From the NCBI RefSeq assembly GCF_004564235.1, contig NZ_SOMN01000012.1:1-64000 (forward strand): 64,000 bases of DNA, given 5' to 3'. The notes beneath the pieces were generated by a model that did not search any database, was not told the DNA's origin, and saw nothing but the letters and a program-made list of their open reading frames with translations. The stretch is from Cohnella luojiensis (GTDB lineage Bacteria; Bacillota; Bacilli; Paenibacillales; Paenibacillaceae). This document shows, piece by piece, positions 7,560-16,979 of the stretch. Position 1 is the first letter of the stretch. Every line of letters begins with the position of its first letter. The position numbers and the translations under genes were made by a program.

Positions 7560-8625
7560 ATACTCCTAACAACAATAAAGGTAAAAGTATACTATACGTA
7601 AAGTCTAAATTTGGCCAGTATTTTGATATAACTTCATTGTAGTAGGTGATATTGGGAGCAACCATAAGCGAAAGTAAAAGCAGGATCATGCCCGAAGGCA
7701 GAGTTAAAAACCGATATTCCCTGAGTTTTAACGTTTGAGCTAATCCCAAATTGAATGCATAATAATAAAGGGTTATCTTAAAATAGATCGAGATAAACCA
7801 TATGATTGCCAAAATCGCTTCTACTCTTTCCAGAAAGTTTCCAATGCTTATTTTTTTGGCCATGAAAAAACTGGGATATATGTTTCGTGCGACAAGATCG
7901 GCTCCTAGAACAAGAATGGATAGAGCGACAATCGCGATCAGTACGATTCCTCCCAGCAACGCTCCCAATAAAAAGCTTCTTCTTATTCGGTTTGTTTGAT
8001 TAACATAGGGGAAGACCATTAAAAAAACGACAAGTTCCGCGAAGGGGAAGGCAGCAGATGCAATAGATCCGCGTATTACCGGTTTAATCCCTTCCCCCAA
8101 AACAGGCAGCATATTCTTTATATCCGCTTGAGGAATAAGAAAAAGGATGAACATCAGAAGAAGTAATATAAACCAAGGGAATAATATTTCCGCCGTACGC
8201 GTTAAAGTTTCAAGTCCCAATCTTGCCCCCATGACTATAATACCTAGAAATAAGATATTTATGGCCATTATTGGTGTTTCGGGCATTATGTTGGTAATCA
8301 TAAAATCGCTGCTTTCCCTGAGATGTGCCGCCGCAGAGAAAAAGAGATAGGATAAAAAAAATAGAGATATGGCTTTCCCGAGCCATGTGCCTAGTATCTT
8401 TTCATTGTATTCAACCACGGTCAAACCAGGATAGAGCTTACCTACAATCGTTAATAAATAAACGATAGGCAATCCAATGGCTAGTCCTATCACAACCGAT
8501 ATCCACGCATCCTGTTTTGCTTCAATCGCAGGAATGGACGGCAAAACCAAAATCGCATCTCCAATGGAGATCAGAATAACAAGTATGGTTAATTGACGTA
8601 CGCCGATTTTGCCGTTCTCAAGCAT
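7525..8625 (-). CDS. Spore germination protein, GerAB family (B subunit, permease)
   Basis: 366 residues with about ten membrane helices in the APC/spore-permease fold (VRQLTILVILISIGDAIL at the N terminus; EYNEKILGTWLGK is a typical early loop). It sits in the inner spore membrane and is the likely germinant-binding subunit. The ATG at 8625 has AGGAG nine bases upstream, whereas ATG 8634 directly abuts the AGGAG, so 8625 is chosen. It is last of the four receptor genes, after the D subunit. Confidence 0.9.
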   Translation of the reverse strand: MLENGKIGVRQLTILVILISIGDAILVLPSIPAIEAKQDAWISVVIGLAIGLPIVYLLTIVGKLYPGLTVVEYNEKILGTWLGKAISLFFLSYLFFSAAAHLRESSDFMITNIMPETPIMAINILFLGIIVMGARLGLETLTRTAEILFPWFILLLLMFILFLIPQADIKNMLPVLGEGIKPVIRGSIASAAFPFAELVVFLMVFPYVNQTNRIRRSFLLGALLGGIVLIAIVALSILVLGADLVARNIYPSFFMAKKISIGNFLERVEAILAIIWFISIYFKITLYYYAFNLGLAQTLKLREYRFLTLPSGMILLLLSLMVAPNITYYNEVISKYWPNLDFTYSILLPLLLLGVYALRKKFKRNM

Positions 8626-8640
8626 TTTTCTCATCTCCTT

Positions 8641-8874
8641 TTACTTTAATAACCCAATTAAAGCATCAGTGAGCGGCTTGTAGATTACAATTATCCAATC
8701 CAACGCTGGAGGTAATTTCATATGTAAACTTATTGCTACGCCTAGTCCAAACCCAATGAGAAGCAGAATGGAAAATACCCATAATTCCTTTCGCAACTGT
8801 TTTCTCCGAAGAGAAGGGGCTTCGAACATAATGATTGCAATAATTACTGCAATGATTCCTGCAATTGCCCACAT
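8641..8874 (-). CDS. Small two-helix membrane protein, GerXD-like (D subunit)
   Basis: 77 residues: a first membrane helix WAIAGIIAVIIAIIMF, a basic link RRKQLRKELW, a second helix VFSILLLIGFGLGVAISLH, and a tail LDWIIVIYKPLTDALIGLLK. Small two-helix proteins of this size are encoded in many ger operons (GerKD and others) and modulate receptor activity. The ATG at 8874 follows AAAGGAGTAATCGGC and lies 5 bp after the GerAC stop. The assignment rests on size, topology and place in the operon. Confidence 0.75.
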   Translation of the reverse strand: MWAIAGIIAVIIAIIMFEAPSLRRKQLRKELWVFSILLLIGFGLGVAISLHMKLPPALDWIIVIYKPLTDALIGLLK

Positions 8875-8879
8875 GCCGA

Positions 8880-10088
8880 TTACTCCTTTTTCTTCATTTC
8901 TTCCAGAAATGAATTGCCCACGGTACCTAATCGCCGAATTTTCACATCCACATTTACATGAACCGGAAGATCGACAAATATCCGATCCCATTCTCCCTTC
9001 ACTTTTTTCCAGTATTTAGGGTGATAACGACTGATCGCTTCTCCAAATCCGAAAATATCCACTTTGTATTTTTCCTGTACCTTTTCAATTGTCATTTTAA
9101 TGATGGATTGAGCCCTTTTTTCCGTACTATTCTCCAACTCGGAAATCGTTTTCGTCTTGGTCAGATCCATTGAACATTCCACCTCCCCTACATTGGCTTC
9201 TATTCGAACATTTACATCCATTCGGGGTTTTCCGTTCATGAGCTTGCCTTTGACTTCCGTTTTCGATCGTACGACCTCTATTGAAGCTTTGCCGCCATTA
9301 GGACAAGCGACAACGCCAACCGTGCTTTTCACTTTGTCGATGATATAGTTATATCCTTTGCTTTGTTCTTCGTTTAACCATCCGATCAGCTTGTCATTGT
9401 TAAACACAGCCAGCCCCGAATACTGTAACTGAGCAGGAGAAGCAATCTCCTCCACGTTTCTTTTGCTTTCGCCTATTTTTTGTTCCCCTCTTATTCGAAG
9501 ACCTGTAACTACGGGATGTTTGCCTTCGCTTACAATGTCGGCTATCAGTTTATCTAATGTAACTGTCACTGCAGGTGCCCATGCTTGTTCAGACGTTTGG
9601 AGCGAGGAGAACATTTGATTGGCGGGGATCGATTCCAAATGCGTTAATATCTTGAGCGTATTTGCGGCACTTGTATCCTTCGCAATGACGATGAAAAAAT
9701 CGGTTCGGACTTCATGATCCCTGGACATGAAATCCAACACTTTGCCGATCCCTTCCTTAGCAACATCTTCTTGAATCGAAAGCATCCGTACATGCGACAT
9801 ATATATTTTTCTGGGAGCGACCGTTGTCATTTTTCGTAACGCTTCAAAGATCGTGTTCCCTGTAGCTTGATACATCGTCACCGGCGTGCGGGTACCGCCC
9901 CCTTTCTTCGCGGCTACTTCTCCCGGATCCACAACTTGAGCGGATAATCGAAATTGTTTGCCCGATTTATCGATGCCGATAGCTATCGCGATCGCAAGAT
10001 CATTCATTTCCCGGCGATTCCAACATCCGGTGACGATTAGAGCTAAGACGACGAATAACAATATGAGGGCCAGCTTTCGTGTTTTCAT
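8880..10088 (-). CDS. Spore germination lipoprotein, Ger(x)C family (C subunit)
   Basis: 402 residues. The signal peptide ends in the lipobox LIVTGC (Cys near residue 22), followed by WNRREMNDLAIAIAIGID, the signature start of GerAC proteins. Domain 3 is visible near the end (KVQEKYKVDIFGFGEAISRYHPKYW). It is anchored to the outer face of the inner spore membrane as part of the receptor complex. Its ATG overlaps the GerAA stop by 4 bp. Confidence 0.93.
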   Translation of the reverse strand: MKTRKLALILLFVVLALIVTGCWNRREMNDLAIAIAIGIDKSGKQFRLSAQVVDPGEVAAKKGGGTRTPVTMYQATGNTIFEALRKMTTVAPRKIYMSHVRMLSIQEDVAKEGIGKVLDFMSRDHEVRTDFFIVIAKDTSAANTLKILTHLESIPANQMFSSLQTSEQAWAPAVTVTLDKLIADIVSEGKHPVVTGLRIRGEQKIGESKRNVEEIASPAQLQYSGLAVFNNDKLIGWLNEEQSKGYNYIIDKVKSTVGVVACPNGGKASIEVVRSKTEVKGKLMNGKPRMDVNVRIEANVGEVECSMDLTKTKTISELENSTEKRAQSIIKMTIEKVQEKYKVDIFGFGEAISRYHPKYWKKVKGEWDRIFVDLPVHVNVDVKIRRLGTVGNSFLEEMKKKE

Positions 10089-11596
10089 CGGGCCTTCCCC
10101 TTCCTCTCGCTATTTTTCGGCTTTGGCTTCGGGGGCTGATTTTTCGCGCGAATCACATTTTTCTGGCTGATCAATCGAGGACGGGAATACATTGCCCAAT
10201 GGGGCAACCGAAATAGCGTATCCCTCTGGTCAGTCAGGATAAAGGGACTTAACGGACTCATGTAAGGAACTCCGAAAGATCGCAAGCTGCACAAGTGAAG
10301 AACAAGCGCAACGATCCCTACGCTGATTCCGAATAAACCGAATGAAGCGGCAAGCCCCATTAAAAGGAAGCGAACCATTCTAAAGGATATAGTCATATTC
10401 ATCGAAGGAATAACAAAACTGGAGATCGCAGTAATGGATACGATTATAACCATCGACGCGGATACGATTCCCGCCTCGACAGCCGCTTGTCCGATTACCA
10501 ATGTTCCAACGATGGATATCGCCTGCCCTATAGCCCTTGGCATTCTGATACCCGCTTCCCGCAAAATTTCGAACGTGATTTCCATCATTAGCGCTTCGAT
10601 GAATGCAGGAAAGGGGATACCCTCTCGTTGGGCTGCCAAACTAATCAACAATTGAGTCGGTATCATTTCCTGATGAAAAGTCGTAATGGCGATATATAAT
10701 GACGGGCCTAGCAGGGCAATGAAGATTCCGAGAAAACGAAGAATGCGAATGAGACTGCTTATATCCGCACGTTGAGAATAATCCTCAGGAGATTGCATAA
10801 ATGAAATGAACAAAGCCGGAACAATGAGAACATGCGGGGTTCCGTCCACGATGATAGCAATTTTCCCCTCCAACAGTTCGGCAGCAATCGTGTCGGGGCG
10901 CTCCGAGTTGTACACGGTTGGAAACGGACTATATGTTTCGTCCTGAATGAGCTCCTCGATATACCCGCTTTCCAGAATTCCGTCAATGTCAATGCGTTCA
11001 ATACGCTTCCGTACTTCCTCCACGATCTTGTCATTTGCAATGCCGTTTATGTACATGATGGATACGTCGGTTTTGGTCACTCTGCCGATTTGTCTTGTTT
11101 CCAGCCATAGATTAGGATCTTTGATTTTCCGCCGGATTAGTGCCGTATTCGTGAGGATCGATTCCGAGAATGCTTCCTTCGGCCCGCGGATAACGGCTTC
11201 TCCGGAAGACTCCGTCACGCCCCGATCTTTAATGCCGCTCATGCCGATAGAAAAGCCCTGTTCATATCCGTCGAGCAGCAAAATCGCAGCACCGGAGAAC
11301 AAGCGCGTAAATAGCATATCGAAATCCTTCAGCTGCTGCATGTCGCCTACTGTGAGAATATCGGCAATATTTTTTTTTGTCATATCTATGTTCCGAACAT
11401 CTATCAAGAGCGTTTCCATTATGAAATCTTGTACGGAATTCTTATCTACGAGCCCATCCGTATACAACATGGCTGCATTTATTCCGTCGCCATCTCCGGT
11501 CCTGAACTCCCTGAAGATGATATCATTACTGTTCCCGACTGCCTCTTTAAGCGAACGGAGATTCTCTTGAAGATTCGTTCCGATCTGTTGCGCCAT
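10085..11596 (-). CDS. Spore germination protein, GerAA family (A subunit)
   Basis: 503 residues. A soluble N-terminal domain (about 1-240) is followed by four or five membrane helices and a basic tail rich in K/P. Hallmarks are YINGIANDKIVEEVRKRI, NSERPDTIAAELLEGKIAI and VDGTPHVLIVPALF. GerAA proteins form oligomeric ion channels of the germinant receptor. First gene of the operon; the ATG at 11596 follows AAAGAGGTCTCAGT. Confidence 0.95.
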   Translation of the reverse strand: MAQQIGTNLQENLRSLKEAVGNSNDIIFREFRTGDGDGINAAMLYTDGLVDKNSVQDFIMETLLIDVRNIDMTKKNIADILTVGDMQQLKDFDMLFTRLFSGAAILLLDGYEQGFSIGMSGIKDRGVTESSGEAVIRGPKEAFSESILTNTALIRRKIKDPNLWLETRQIGRVTKTDVSIMYINGIANDKIVEEVRKRIERIDIDGILESGYIEELIQDETYSPFPTVYNSERPDTIAAELLEGKIAIIVDGTPHVLIVPALFISFMQSPEDYSQRADISSLIRILRFLGIFIALLGPSLYIAITTFHQEMIPTQLLISLAAQREGIPFPAFIEALMMEITFEILREAGIRMPRAIGQAISIVGTLVIGQAAVEAGIVSASMVIIVSITAISSFVIPSMNMTISFRMVRFLLMGLAASFGLFGISVGIVALVLHLCSLRSFGVPYMSPLSPFILTDQRDTLFRLPHWAMYSRPRLISQKNVIRAKNQPPKPKPKNSERKGKAR

Positions 11597-11627
11597 ACTG
11601 AGACCTCTTTAACAAGTTTTATTAATC

Positions 11628-11656
11628 CAGTATGGGCAATGCAAACTTGATCTACA
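11628..11656 (-). promoter_or_regulatory. Possible sigma-G-type promoter of the ger operon
   Basis: On the minus strand CATACTG (11634-11628) matches the forespore sigma-G -10 box CATACTA at six of seven positions. TGTAGA (11656-11651) lies 16 bp upstream and matches TGAATA at four of six. Germination operons are usually sigma-G driven, which supports this weak match. The leader would be about 25 nt. Confidence 0.4.
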
Positions 11657-11830
11657 CCGAAAGAATACCGGCATAATAAAAAACACCCCGCAGAGCCGCC
11701 AATTGCAACGGCCAGCAAGGTGTTGCGACACGGGGACCCTCGCTTTTATAATTGTTTAGAAAAATTTGGTTACATAGACTACTATAGAGGAAAGCGGTTA
11801 GATTACTTTGGGTAAAAGAGGAGGATGCGC

Positions 11831-12634
11831 ATGCTGGAGAACTATCGTCTAGACGAGAAGCGGAAGGTTTCTCTGCAAGACTATGATCCCAATGACACTG
11901 CGGGATACGCAGGGAAGGAAGATGTCGCTGAGAACTTCGCGCAAATGAAGGAGCAGCTTCAGGACATCCAGGAGAGATTGTATGCTTCGAAGACCAACGG
12001 CGTTCTGGTTTTGTTTCAAGGCATGGATTGCAGCGGCAAGGACGGCGTCGTGAAAAAAGTGCTGTCCGGTCTCAACCCTCAAGGCTTTCGTGCTGAAAGC
12101 TTCAAGAAGCCGACCGGCGACGAAGCCGCACACGATTTTCTATGGCGCGCTCATAGGGTTGCTCCGGCCAAAGGCCACATCACCTCCTTTAACCGTTCTT
12201 ATTATGAAGAAGTATTAATTACCCGGGTTCATGAGCTGATCGACAAGAAAACGGCAAATTCCCGCCTCAAGCACATTCAGCACTTCGAGAAAATGCTCGC
12301 GGACAACGGCATCGTTTTGATCAAAATATTCCTCCATATCTCCCCGGAGTTTCAACTGCAGAAAATCAACGAGCGCATGGAGAATCCCGAGAAGCTGTGG
12401 AAGTTCGATCCGAACGATCTGGAGGAGCGGCGCTACTGGGATTCCTATATGAAAGCTTACGAGAATGCCTTCAAAGCGACCGCGACGAAGACGAATCCCT
12501 GGCATATCGTGCCCTCCAACAACCGCTGGTTCCGCGACTATCTTGTCCTCAAAATCATCGTCTCCGCTTTGGGCAAGCTTAAGCTGGAATATCCGCAGAT
12601 TGATATTGAATACATGCAAAGGCAGGTCGAATAA
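11831..12634 (+). CDS. ppk2: Polyphosphate kinase 2 (PPK2 family)
   Basis: 267 residues. It transfers phosphate between polyphosphate and nucleotides (usually polyP-driven phosphorylation of NDP or NMP). Walker A is FQGMDCSGKDG (about residue 62), Walker B/lid SFNRSYYEEVLI, with RAHR between them. The single-domain length fits class I/III enzymes; which nucleotide is used cannot be read directly. The ATG at 11831 stands six bases after AGGAGG; the ATG at 11825 directly abuts it. The next gene starts 2 bp after the stop. Confidence 0.9.
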   Translation: MLENYRLDEKRKVSLQDYDPNDTAGYAGKEDVAENFAQMKEQLQDIQERLYASKTNGVLVLFQGMDCSGKDGVVKKVLSGLNPQGFRAESFKKPTGDEAAHDFLWRAHRVAPAKGHITSFNRSYYEEVLITRVHELIDKKTANSRLKHIQHFEKMLADNGIVLIKIFLHISPEFQLQKINERMENPEKLWKFDPNDLEERRYWDSYMKAYENAFKATATKTNPWHIVPSNNRWFRDYLVLKIIVSALGKLKLEYPQIDIEYMQRQVE

Positions 12635-12636
12635 CC

Positions 12637-13464
12637 ATGTCCTATTTATCCGTAAGTACTTGGAGCTTACATCGTCTTCTCGGACCACTGCGTTTGACGA
12701 CATGGAATGCCGAAGCCGTCAGTCATCAAACGGTTATGCAAGATCAACCGGAAGTACATACGCTTCTTGAATTGCCATTAGAGGCCGCGAATCGAGGATA
12801 TCAGGCTATTGAAGTGTGCCACTTCCATTTCCCCTCCACAGAAGCCGCTTATCTCGATAAACTGCGCGTGTCTTTTTCGGAAGCCGGAATTTCATTCGAC
12901 ACTTTGCTTCTAGATTACGGCGATATAACTACGACCGACGAGGCTCGAAGAACAGCGGATATGGGGTTCATACGCGAATGGATTGACGTTGCCTCCCAAT
13001 GCGGAGCCAAGCAAATCCGGCTGATTGCTGGGGAAGCGCGACATTCGGACGAATCCGCTATTAGGCAATCCGCTGCCGCATTATCGGAGCTGGCGCAATA
13101 TGCCGATTCCCGCGATGTTCGCGTCATTACCGAGAATTTCAAGGAATTGACCTCAACGGGAGAAAGCTGCTTGAAGCTGCTGAATTGGGCAGGAGAGGCT
13201 ATCTCCATGATAACGGACTTCGGCAATTTCCGAGGGCAAGCCAAATACGAAGAGATCGCCATGACCACGCCGCATAGCGTCTCCGTCCATGCCAAAGCCG
13301 CTTACGACGATTCCGGCTATCCGGACGAGGACGAATTCGTGCGCTGCCTCGAAGCCGTGAAGGCAACCGACTATAACGGCGCGTTCGTTCTTATCTATGA
13401 CGGACCCGGAGATATGTGGGACGGACTTGATCGAATTAAGAGGATCGTGGCCCGCTATCTCTAG
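12637..13464 (+). CDS. Sugar phosphate isomerase/epimerase-like TIM-barrel protein
   Basis: 275 residues, xylose-isomerase-like TIM barrel (AP endonuclease 2 superfamily). Candidate metal ligands are Glu in VITENF, Asp in MITDFGNF, His in SVHAKA and Asp in LIYDGPGD. The N-terminal LSVSTWSLHRLLGPL is typical. The ATG at 12637 is 2 bp after the PPK2 stop, with AGGCAGG inside the preceding gene, so the two are translationally linked. The substrate is unknown. Confidence 0.75.
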   Translation: MSYLSVSTWSLHRLLGPLRLTTWNAEAVSHQTVMQDQPEVHTLLELPLEAANRGYQAIEVCHFHFPSTEAAYLDKLRVSFSEAGISFDTLLLDYGDITTTDEARRTADMGFIREWIDVASQCGAKQIRLIAGEARHSDESAIRQSAAALSELAQYADSRDVRVITENFKELTSTGESCLKLLNWAGEAISMITDFGNFRGQAKYEEIAMTTPHSVSVHAKAAYDDSGYPDEDEFVRCLEAVKATDYNGAFVLIYDGPGDMWDGLDRIKRIVARYL

Positions 13465-13598
13465 CGCGCATGCCATCGGAAGCAACCTAACTTACCGACG
13501 AAAAGAGGCCGTCCCTTGTAAACTTGAAAGATAACCCACCTTCGAATTAGTTGTGATTGCGTTTTTCAAACTTCATGATATCAAGGGGTTATTTTGCC

Positions 13599-14822
13599 AT
13601 GAGCAAACAAGGTTTCAGGTTTCTTTGGGTTGGCCAATCGTTCGCCAGCCTCGGCGACGTTTTATACGTCGTTGCTATTATTACTCTTTTATACGAAGCA
13701 ACCGGTTCGGCCACTTATGCGGCGATGGTCGCTTTCCTGCGTTGCTTCTCCAATCTATTTAGCGGACTGGTAGCGCCGCTCGTCTTGGATCGCTTACCGC
13801 TTCGTTCCCTGCTTGTCTATTCCCAATTCGGTCAGGCCGGTTTATTGTTCTTATTGCTTGCTTGCCTCTACATCTTCGATCAGTCCTTTCGTCCCTTTAC
13901 GATGCTCGTTTTCGTCGTGCTGATATCCTGGCTTGAAGCGTGGATATTGCCGGCCAAGAACGCCATCGTACCAAAACTCGTCACCAAGGAACGGCTAGTG
14001 CAAGCGAACGGCCTTCTCGCTACGGTAGATCAAGGCGTCCGGTTAGCAGGATGGTCTCTGGGAGCCGCCGCTTTCGTATGGATCGGGGGAATGCCTGTCC
14101 TATGGGTCACTGCTGCTTTATTCACGCTGTCGGCCTTGGCGATGGTCGGAATCAATGACAAGGTACAGCAGGATCAAGATTCTTCCACGGTCAAGGCAGA
14201 CCTATCTAATTGGCATAAGCTTCGGGAAGGTTGGGTCATCCTGTGGCAAACCCCGGTGCTGAAAATCATCTCCGCGTTGGAGATCTTGGAAGGACTGGCG
14301 GGCGGAATTTTCGTGGGAGGCGTCATGCTCGTATACGTGAAAGAAGTCCTTCACCGCGGCGAGGATTGGTGGGGATTCATTAACGCCAGTTACTTGGTCG
14401 GCGCGCTGGTCGGAGGGCTGTGCGGCATCTTATTGTCCCGTCTCGTCAACCGCTGGCTCGGCCACACGATCATGTTCGGCTCGATTATTTTCTGCGCGCT
14501 TACGTTCAGCTTCGCATGGATACCCATTCCAGTTGTCGCGCTGATTCTGAATTTCCTGATGGGGCCGGCTTTCCAACTTCGCGACATCGCCCAACGCACC
14601 TTGTTCCAGAAGGCGATACCCACCCATCAACTGCCTCAGGTCTTCTCGGCCAAGGGCACGCTTGGGTTCGCCACCTTCGGCATTTCCGCCATCCTGATGG
14701 CCGGGCTGACCGATTACGCGGGCGTTCAATACGCATTGAACGTTTCCGCGGTCTTGTATGCGGCTTGCGCCGTTTTCGCGGTGTGGAATAAGTCGCGACT
14801 GCTCTCCTCTTCCAAAGCATAA
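13599..14822 (+). CDS. MFS transporter (permease, unknown substrate)
   Basis: 407 residues, twelve predicted helices. It starts FRFLWVGQSFASLGDVLYVV, the pattern of the drug-efflux-like/enterobactin-exporter-like MFS branch, with the cytoplasmic loop GLVAPLVLDRLPLRSLL between helices 2 and 3. The chosen ATG at 13599 has AAGGGG ten bases upstream; a TTG at 13557 would add 14 residues without a ribosome-binding site. Convergent with the MFS gene at 15628-16854. Confidence 0.8.
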   Translation: MSKQGFRFLWVGQSFASLGDVLYVVAIITLLYEATGSATYAAMVAFLRCFSNLFSGLVAPLVLDRLPLRSLLVYSQFGQAGLLFLLLACLYIFDQSFRPFTMLVFVVLISWLEAWILPAKNAIVPKLVTKERLVQANGLLATVDQGVRLAGWSLGAAAFVWIGGMPVLWVTAALFTLSALAMVGINDKVQQDQDSSTVKADLSNWHKLREGWVILWQTPVLKIISALEILEGLAGGIFVGGVMLVYVKEVLHRGEDWWGFINASYLVGALVGGLCGILLSRLVNRWLGHTIMFGSIIFCALTFSFAWIPIPVVALILNFLMGPAFQLRDIAQRTLFQKAIPTHQLPQVFSAKGTLGFATFGISAILMAGLTDYAGVQYALNVSAVLYAACAVFAVWNKSRLLSSSKA

Positions 14823-14842
14823 CGATTCGGTCGCAATACGAC

Positions 14843-14885
14843 AAAAAGGGTTGAGAGGGGATTGAACCCCCTTCTCAACCTTTTT
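14843..14885 (+). terminator. Strong terminator after the first MFS gene
   Basis: AAAAAGGGTTGAGAGGGG pairs with CCCCCTTCTCAACCTTTTT around a short loop and ends in five T. Confidence 0.9.
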
Positions 14886-14899
14886 GCGCGTTATGGATT

Positions 14900-15290
14900 T
14901 ATTGTGATAGCCGTTACGCACGGCCAAACACCTGGCCGCGACTCCTGTAACGGTATTCCGTGCCGTTATGCACGACCAAACACCCGACCGCGACTTCCGT
15001 AACGGCATTCCGTGCCGTTATGTACGACCAAACACCCGATCGCGATACCCATAACGGCATTCCGTGCCGTTATGCTCGACCAAACACCCGACCGCGACTC
15101 CCTTAACGGCATTCCGTGCCGTTACGCTCGACCAAAAACCCGGCCGCGACTCCCTTAACGGCATTCCGTGCCGTTACGCTCGACCAAAAACCCGGCCGCG
15201 ACTCCCTTAACGGCATTCCGTGCCGTTATGCACGACCAAACACCCGACCGCGACTCCCCGTAACGGCATTCCGTGCCGTTGCAGCCGTCT
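14900..15290. repeat. Tandem array B: about 7 copies of a 52-bp unit
   Basis: CCGTGCCGTT recurs at 14958, 15010, 15062 and 15114 and onward, 52 bp apart, through about 15284. Each unit holds the hairpin AACGGCATTCCGTGCCGTT (7-bp perfect stem, 5-nt loop) and a GACCAAACACCCGACCGCGA segment. No coding signal. It lies in the convergent gap between two MFS genes. Confidence 0.93.
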
Positions 15291-15605
15291 GCGGCACTTT
15301 CGGCGAAATAGCCGTTCTGGCGCGGGTATTTAGTTAGTCGGCGGTACTTTCGGCGAAATAGCCGTTCCTGGCGCGGGTATTTGGTTGGTCGGTGGCACTT
15401 TCGGCGAAATAGCCGTTCCTGGCGCGGGTATTTGGTTGGTTGGCGGTACTTTCCGCGAAATAGCCGTTCCTGGCGCGGGTATTTGGTTAGTCGGCGGCAC
15501 TCTTGGCGAAATAGCCGTTCCTGGCGCGGGTATTTAGTTAGTCGGTGGTACTTTCGGCGAAATAGCCGTTCCTGGCGCGGGTATTAGGTTGGTCAGCGGC
15601 AATAT
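15291..15605. repeat. Tandem array C1: 6 copies of a 51-bp unit
   Basis: Units (CGGCGAAATAGCCGTTCCTG and relatives) start at 15301, 15351, 15402, 15453, 15504 and 15555, a period of 51 bp with one 50-bp step. It directly abuts array B but is unrelated to it in sequence. The same unit type recurs at 20155-20255. The periodic reading frame across it is a by-product of 51 being a multiple of 3. Confidence 0.93.
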
Positions 15606-15627
15606 CAGTGAAAGTCGCACGCGTCAA

Positions 15628-16854
15628 TTAGCCTGGCTTCGCGGCAGATATACGAACGGATTCGCCCGCTTTATAGAATACGATGGCACTTACCGCTACG
15701 ACGGCCATGACAAGAAAGAGCACGGTCCCGTTGTAATGGCTGAGCAGTATTCCCCCGACCCATGGACCAAGGAAGTGTCCGAGGTTACCGAAGGATTGCG
15801 CCCCGTAATACGCCCCCCGCATCCCCTCCGGAGCTATTCGGTCCGTGAGCAGGTTGCCTGCGGGATAAGTCAGCATTTCTCCGAAAGTAAACACGATCAT
15901 GGAGAGGATAAACGTCAGCCAACCGTTCGATAAGCCGAACCCTGCGTTCCCTAACGCATAGAAGGCGACGCCGACCGTTAACACGGTTAATGGAGAGTAT
16001 TTGTCCGCCCATTTGGTGAAAGGAACTTGCAAAGCGACTACCGTGATCGCGTTCACGCTCATCATGACGGCGAATAATGCGACTCCATCCGCGAACTTGC
16101 TCCCGACGTACTGGGATAACGTTACCGTCATCTGGGAATATCCAATCGCGGTCACGATACCTCCCAAGAGATAATACCGGAGCACGATGTCGTTTCTCAC
16201 TACGTTCCATACGGATAAGAAGGTATGATTCGTTTTGTTTTCTCCCTCGATTTCCTTGATACCGAATTTGTTCAGTAGCAAATACAATGAAATAGCATAC
16301 ACGAAATAGATGAAGCCGGTTATGAAAAATGGAAGCGTGCTGTCCAATGCCGCGAATAAAGCGCCGAGCAAGGGACCTACCGCCACTCCGATATTAATCG
16401 CCAAATATCTTAACGAGAATACCTTGAACCTGTTCTCTTTCTCGGTTAGGTCAGCCATCAGCGCTTGGGAAACAGGCTCATAGAAGGAGCGGCAAAGCCC
16501 ATTCAATAAGCTTAGCAAGAAAAATATCACGACATTATCCGCCATCGCAAAACCGATAAATACGACGCCCCAGCCGAACAAAGCTCCCAGTAGGATCTTC
16601 CTTCTACCGAATAAATCGGACAATGCTCCCCCGATAAAGCCTCCCGCCGTCCCGGCCAAGGAACCCGCACCGATAATCAAGCCGATCATGACCGTACTAA
16701 CATCCGTATGCTTCAACAGATAGATGGCGAGAAAAGGCAAGCTCATGGAAGAAGCAAGCCGTGCTAGAATCGTTCCTAGCAACAAGGAATGGACAATCGG
16801 ATGATAGGATCTAGCGAAAGTTACGAGCTTATCGTAAAGCTTGCTTTTTCTCAT
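15628..16854 (-). CDS. MFS transporter (multidrug-efflux-like)
   Basis: 408 residues, twelve helices. The MFS loop motif is GGALSDLFGRRKILLGALFG between helices 2 and 3, and GPLLGALFAALDS marks helix 5. The ATG at 16854 follows GGGCAGGCATTCT. A 19-bp palindrome sits at the predicted start of transcription, so expression is probably repressor-controlled, as for many exporters. The substrate is unknown. Confidence 0.82.
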   Translation of the reverse strand: MRKSKLYDKLVTFARSYHPIVHSLLLGTILARLASSMSLPFLAIYLLKHTDVSTVMIGLIIGAGSLAGTAGGFIGGALSDLFGRRKILLGALFGWGVVFIGFAMADNVVIFFLLSLLNGLCRSFYEPVSQALMADLTEKENRFKVFSLRYLAINIGVAVGPLLGALFAALDSTLPFFITGFIYFVYAISLYLLLNKFGIKEIEGENKTNHTFLSVWNVVRNDIVLRYYLLGGIVTAIGYSQMTVTLSQYVGSKFADGVALFAVMMSVNAITVVALQVPFTKWADKYSPLTVLTVGVAFYALGNAGFGLSNGWLTFILSMIVFTFGEMLTYPAGNLLTDRIAPEGMRGAYYGAQSFGNLGHFLGPWVGGILLSHYNGTVLFLVMAVVAVSAIVFYKAGESVRISAAKPG

Positions 16855-16887
16855 AGAATGCCTGCCCTTCGCCCTTTAGTTTCACTC

Positions 16888-16906
16888 AATGAAACCGAGT
16901 TTCATT
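16888..16906. promoter_or_regulatory. Palindromic operator at the MFS promoter
   Basis: AATGAAACCGAGTTTCATT has perfect 8-bp arms and a 3-bp spacer. On the minus strand it overlaps the end of a TATAAT -10 box (TTATAATGAAAC), so a bound dimer would block transcription of the MFS gene starting at 16854. TetR- or MarR-type regulators use such sites; no regulator gene is adjacent. Confidence 0.6.
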
Positions 16907-16979
16907 ATAACTATCTAACAATATTTTAACTAACTCACCGAATGAAAGCTAGCCCCTTATCAGGGAATCCACTGAATAA

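Noticed and set aside
15381..15933. Repeat proteins from frames in array C and its edge
   Set aside because: Same reason: periodic frames of a 51-bp noncoding repeat, running on into the antisense of the MFS gene.
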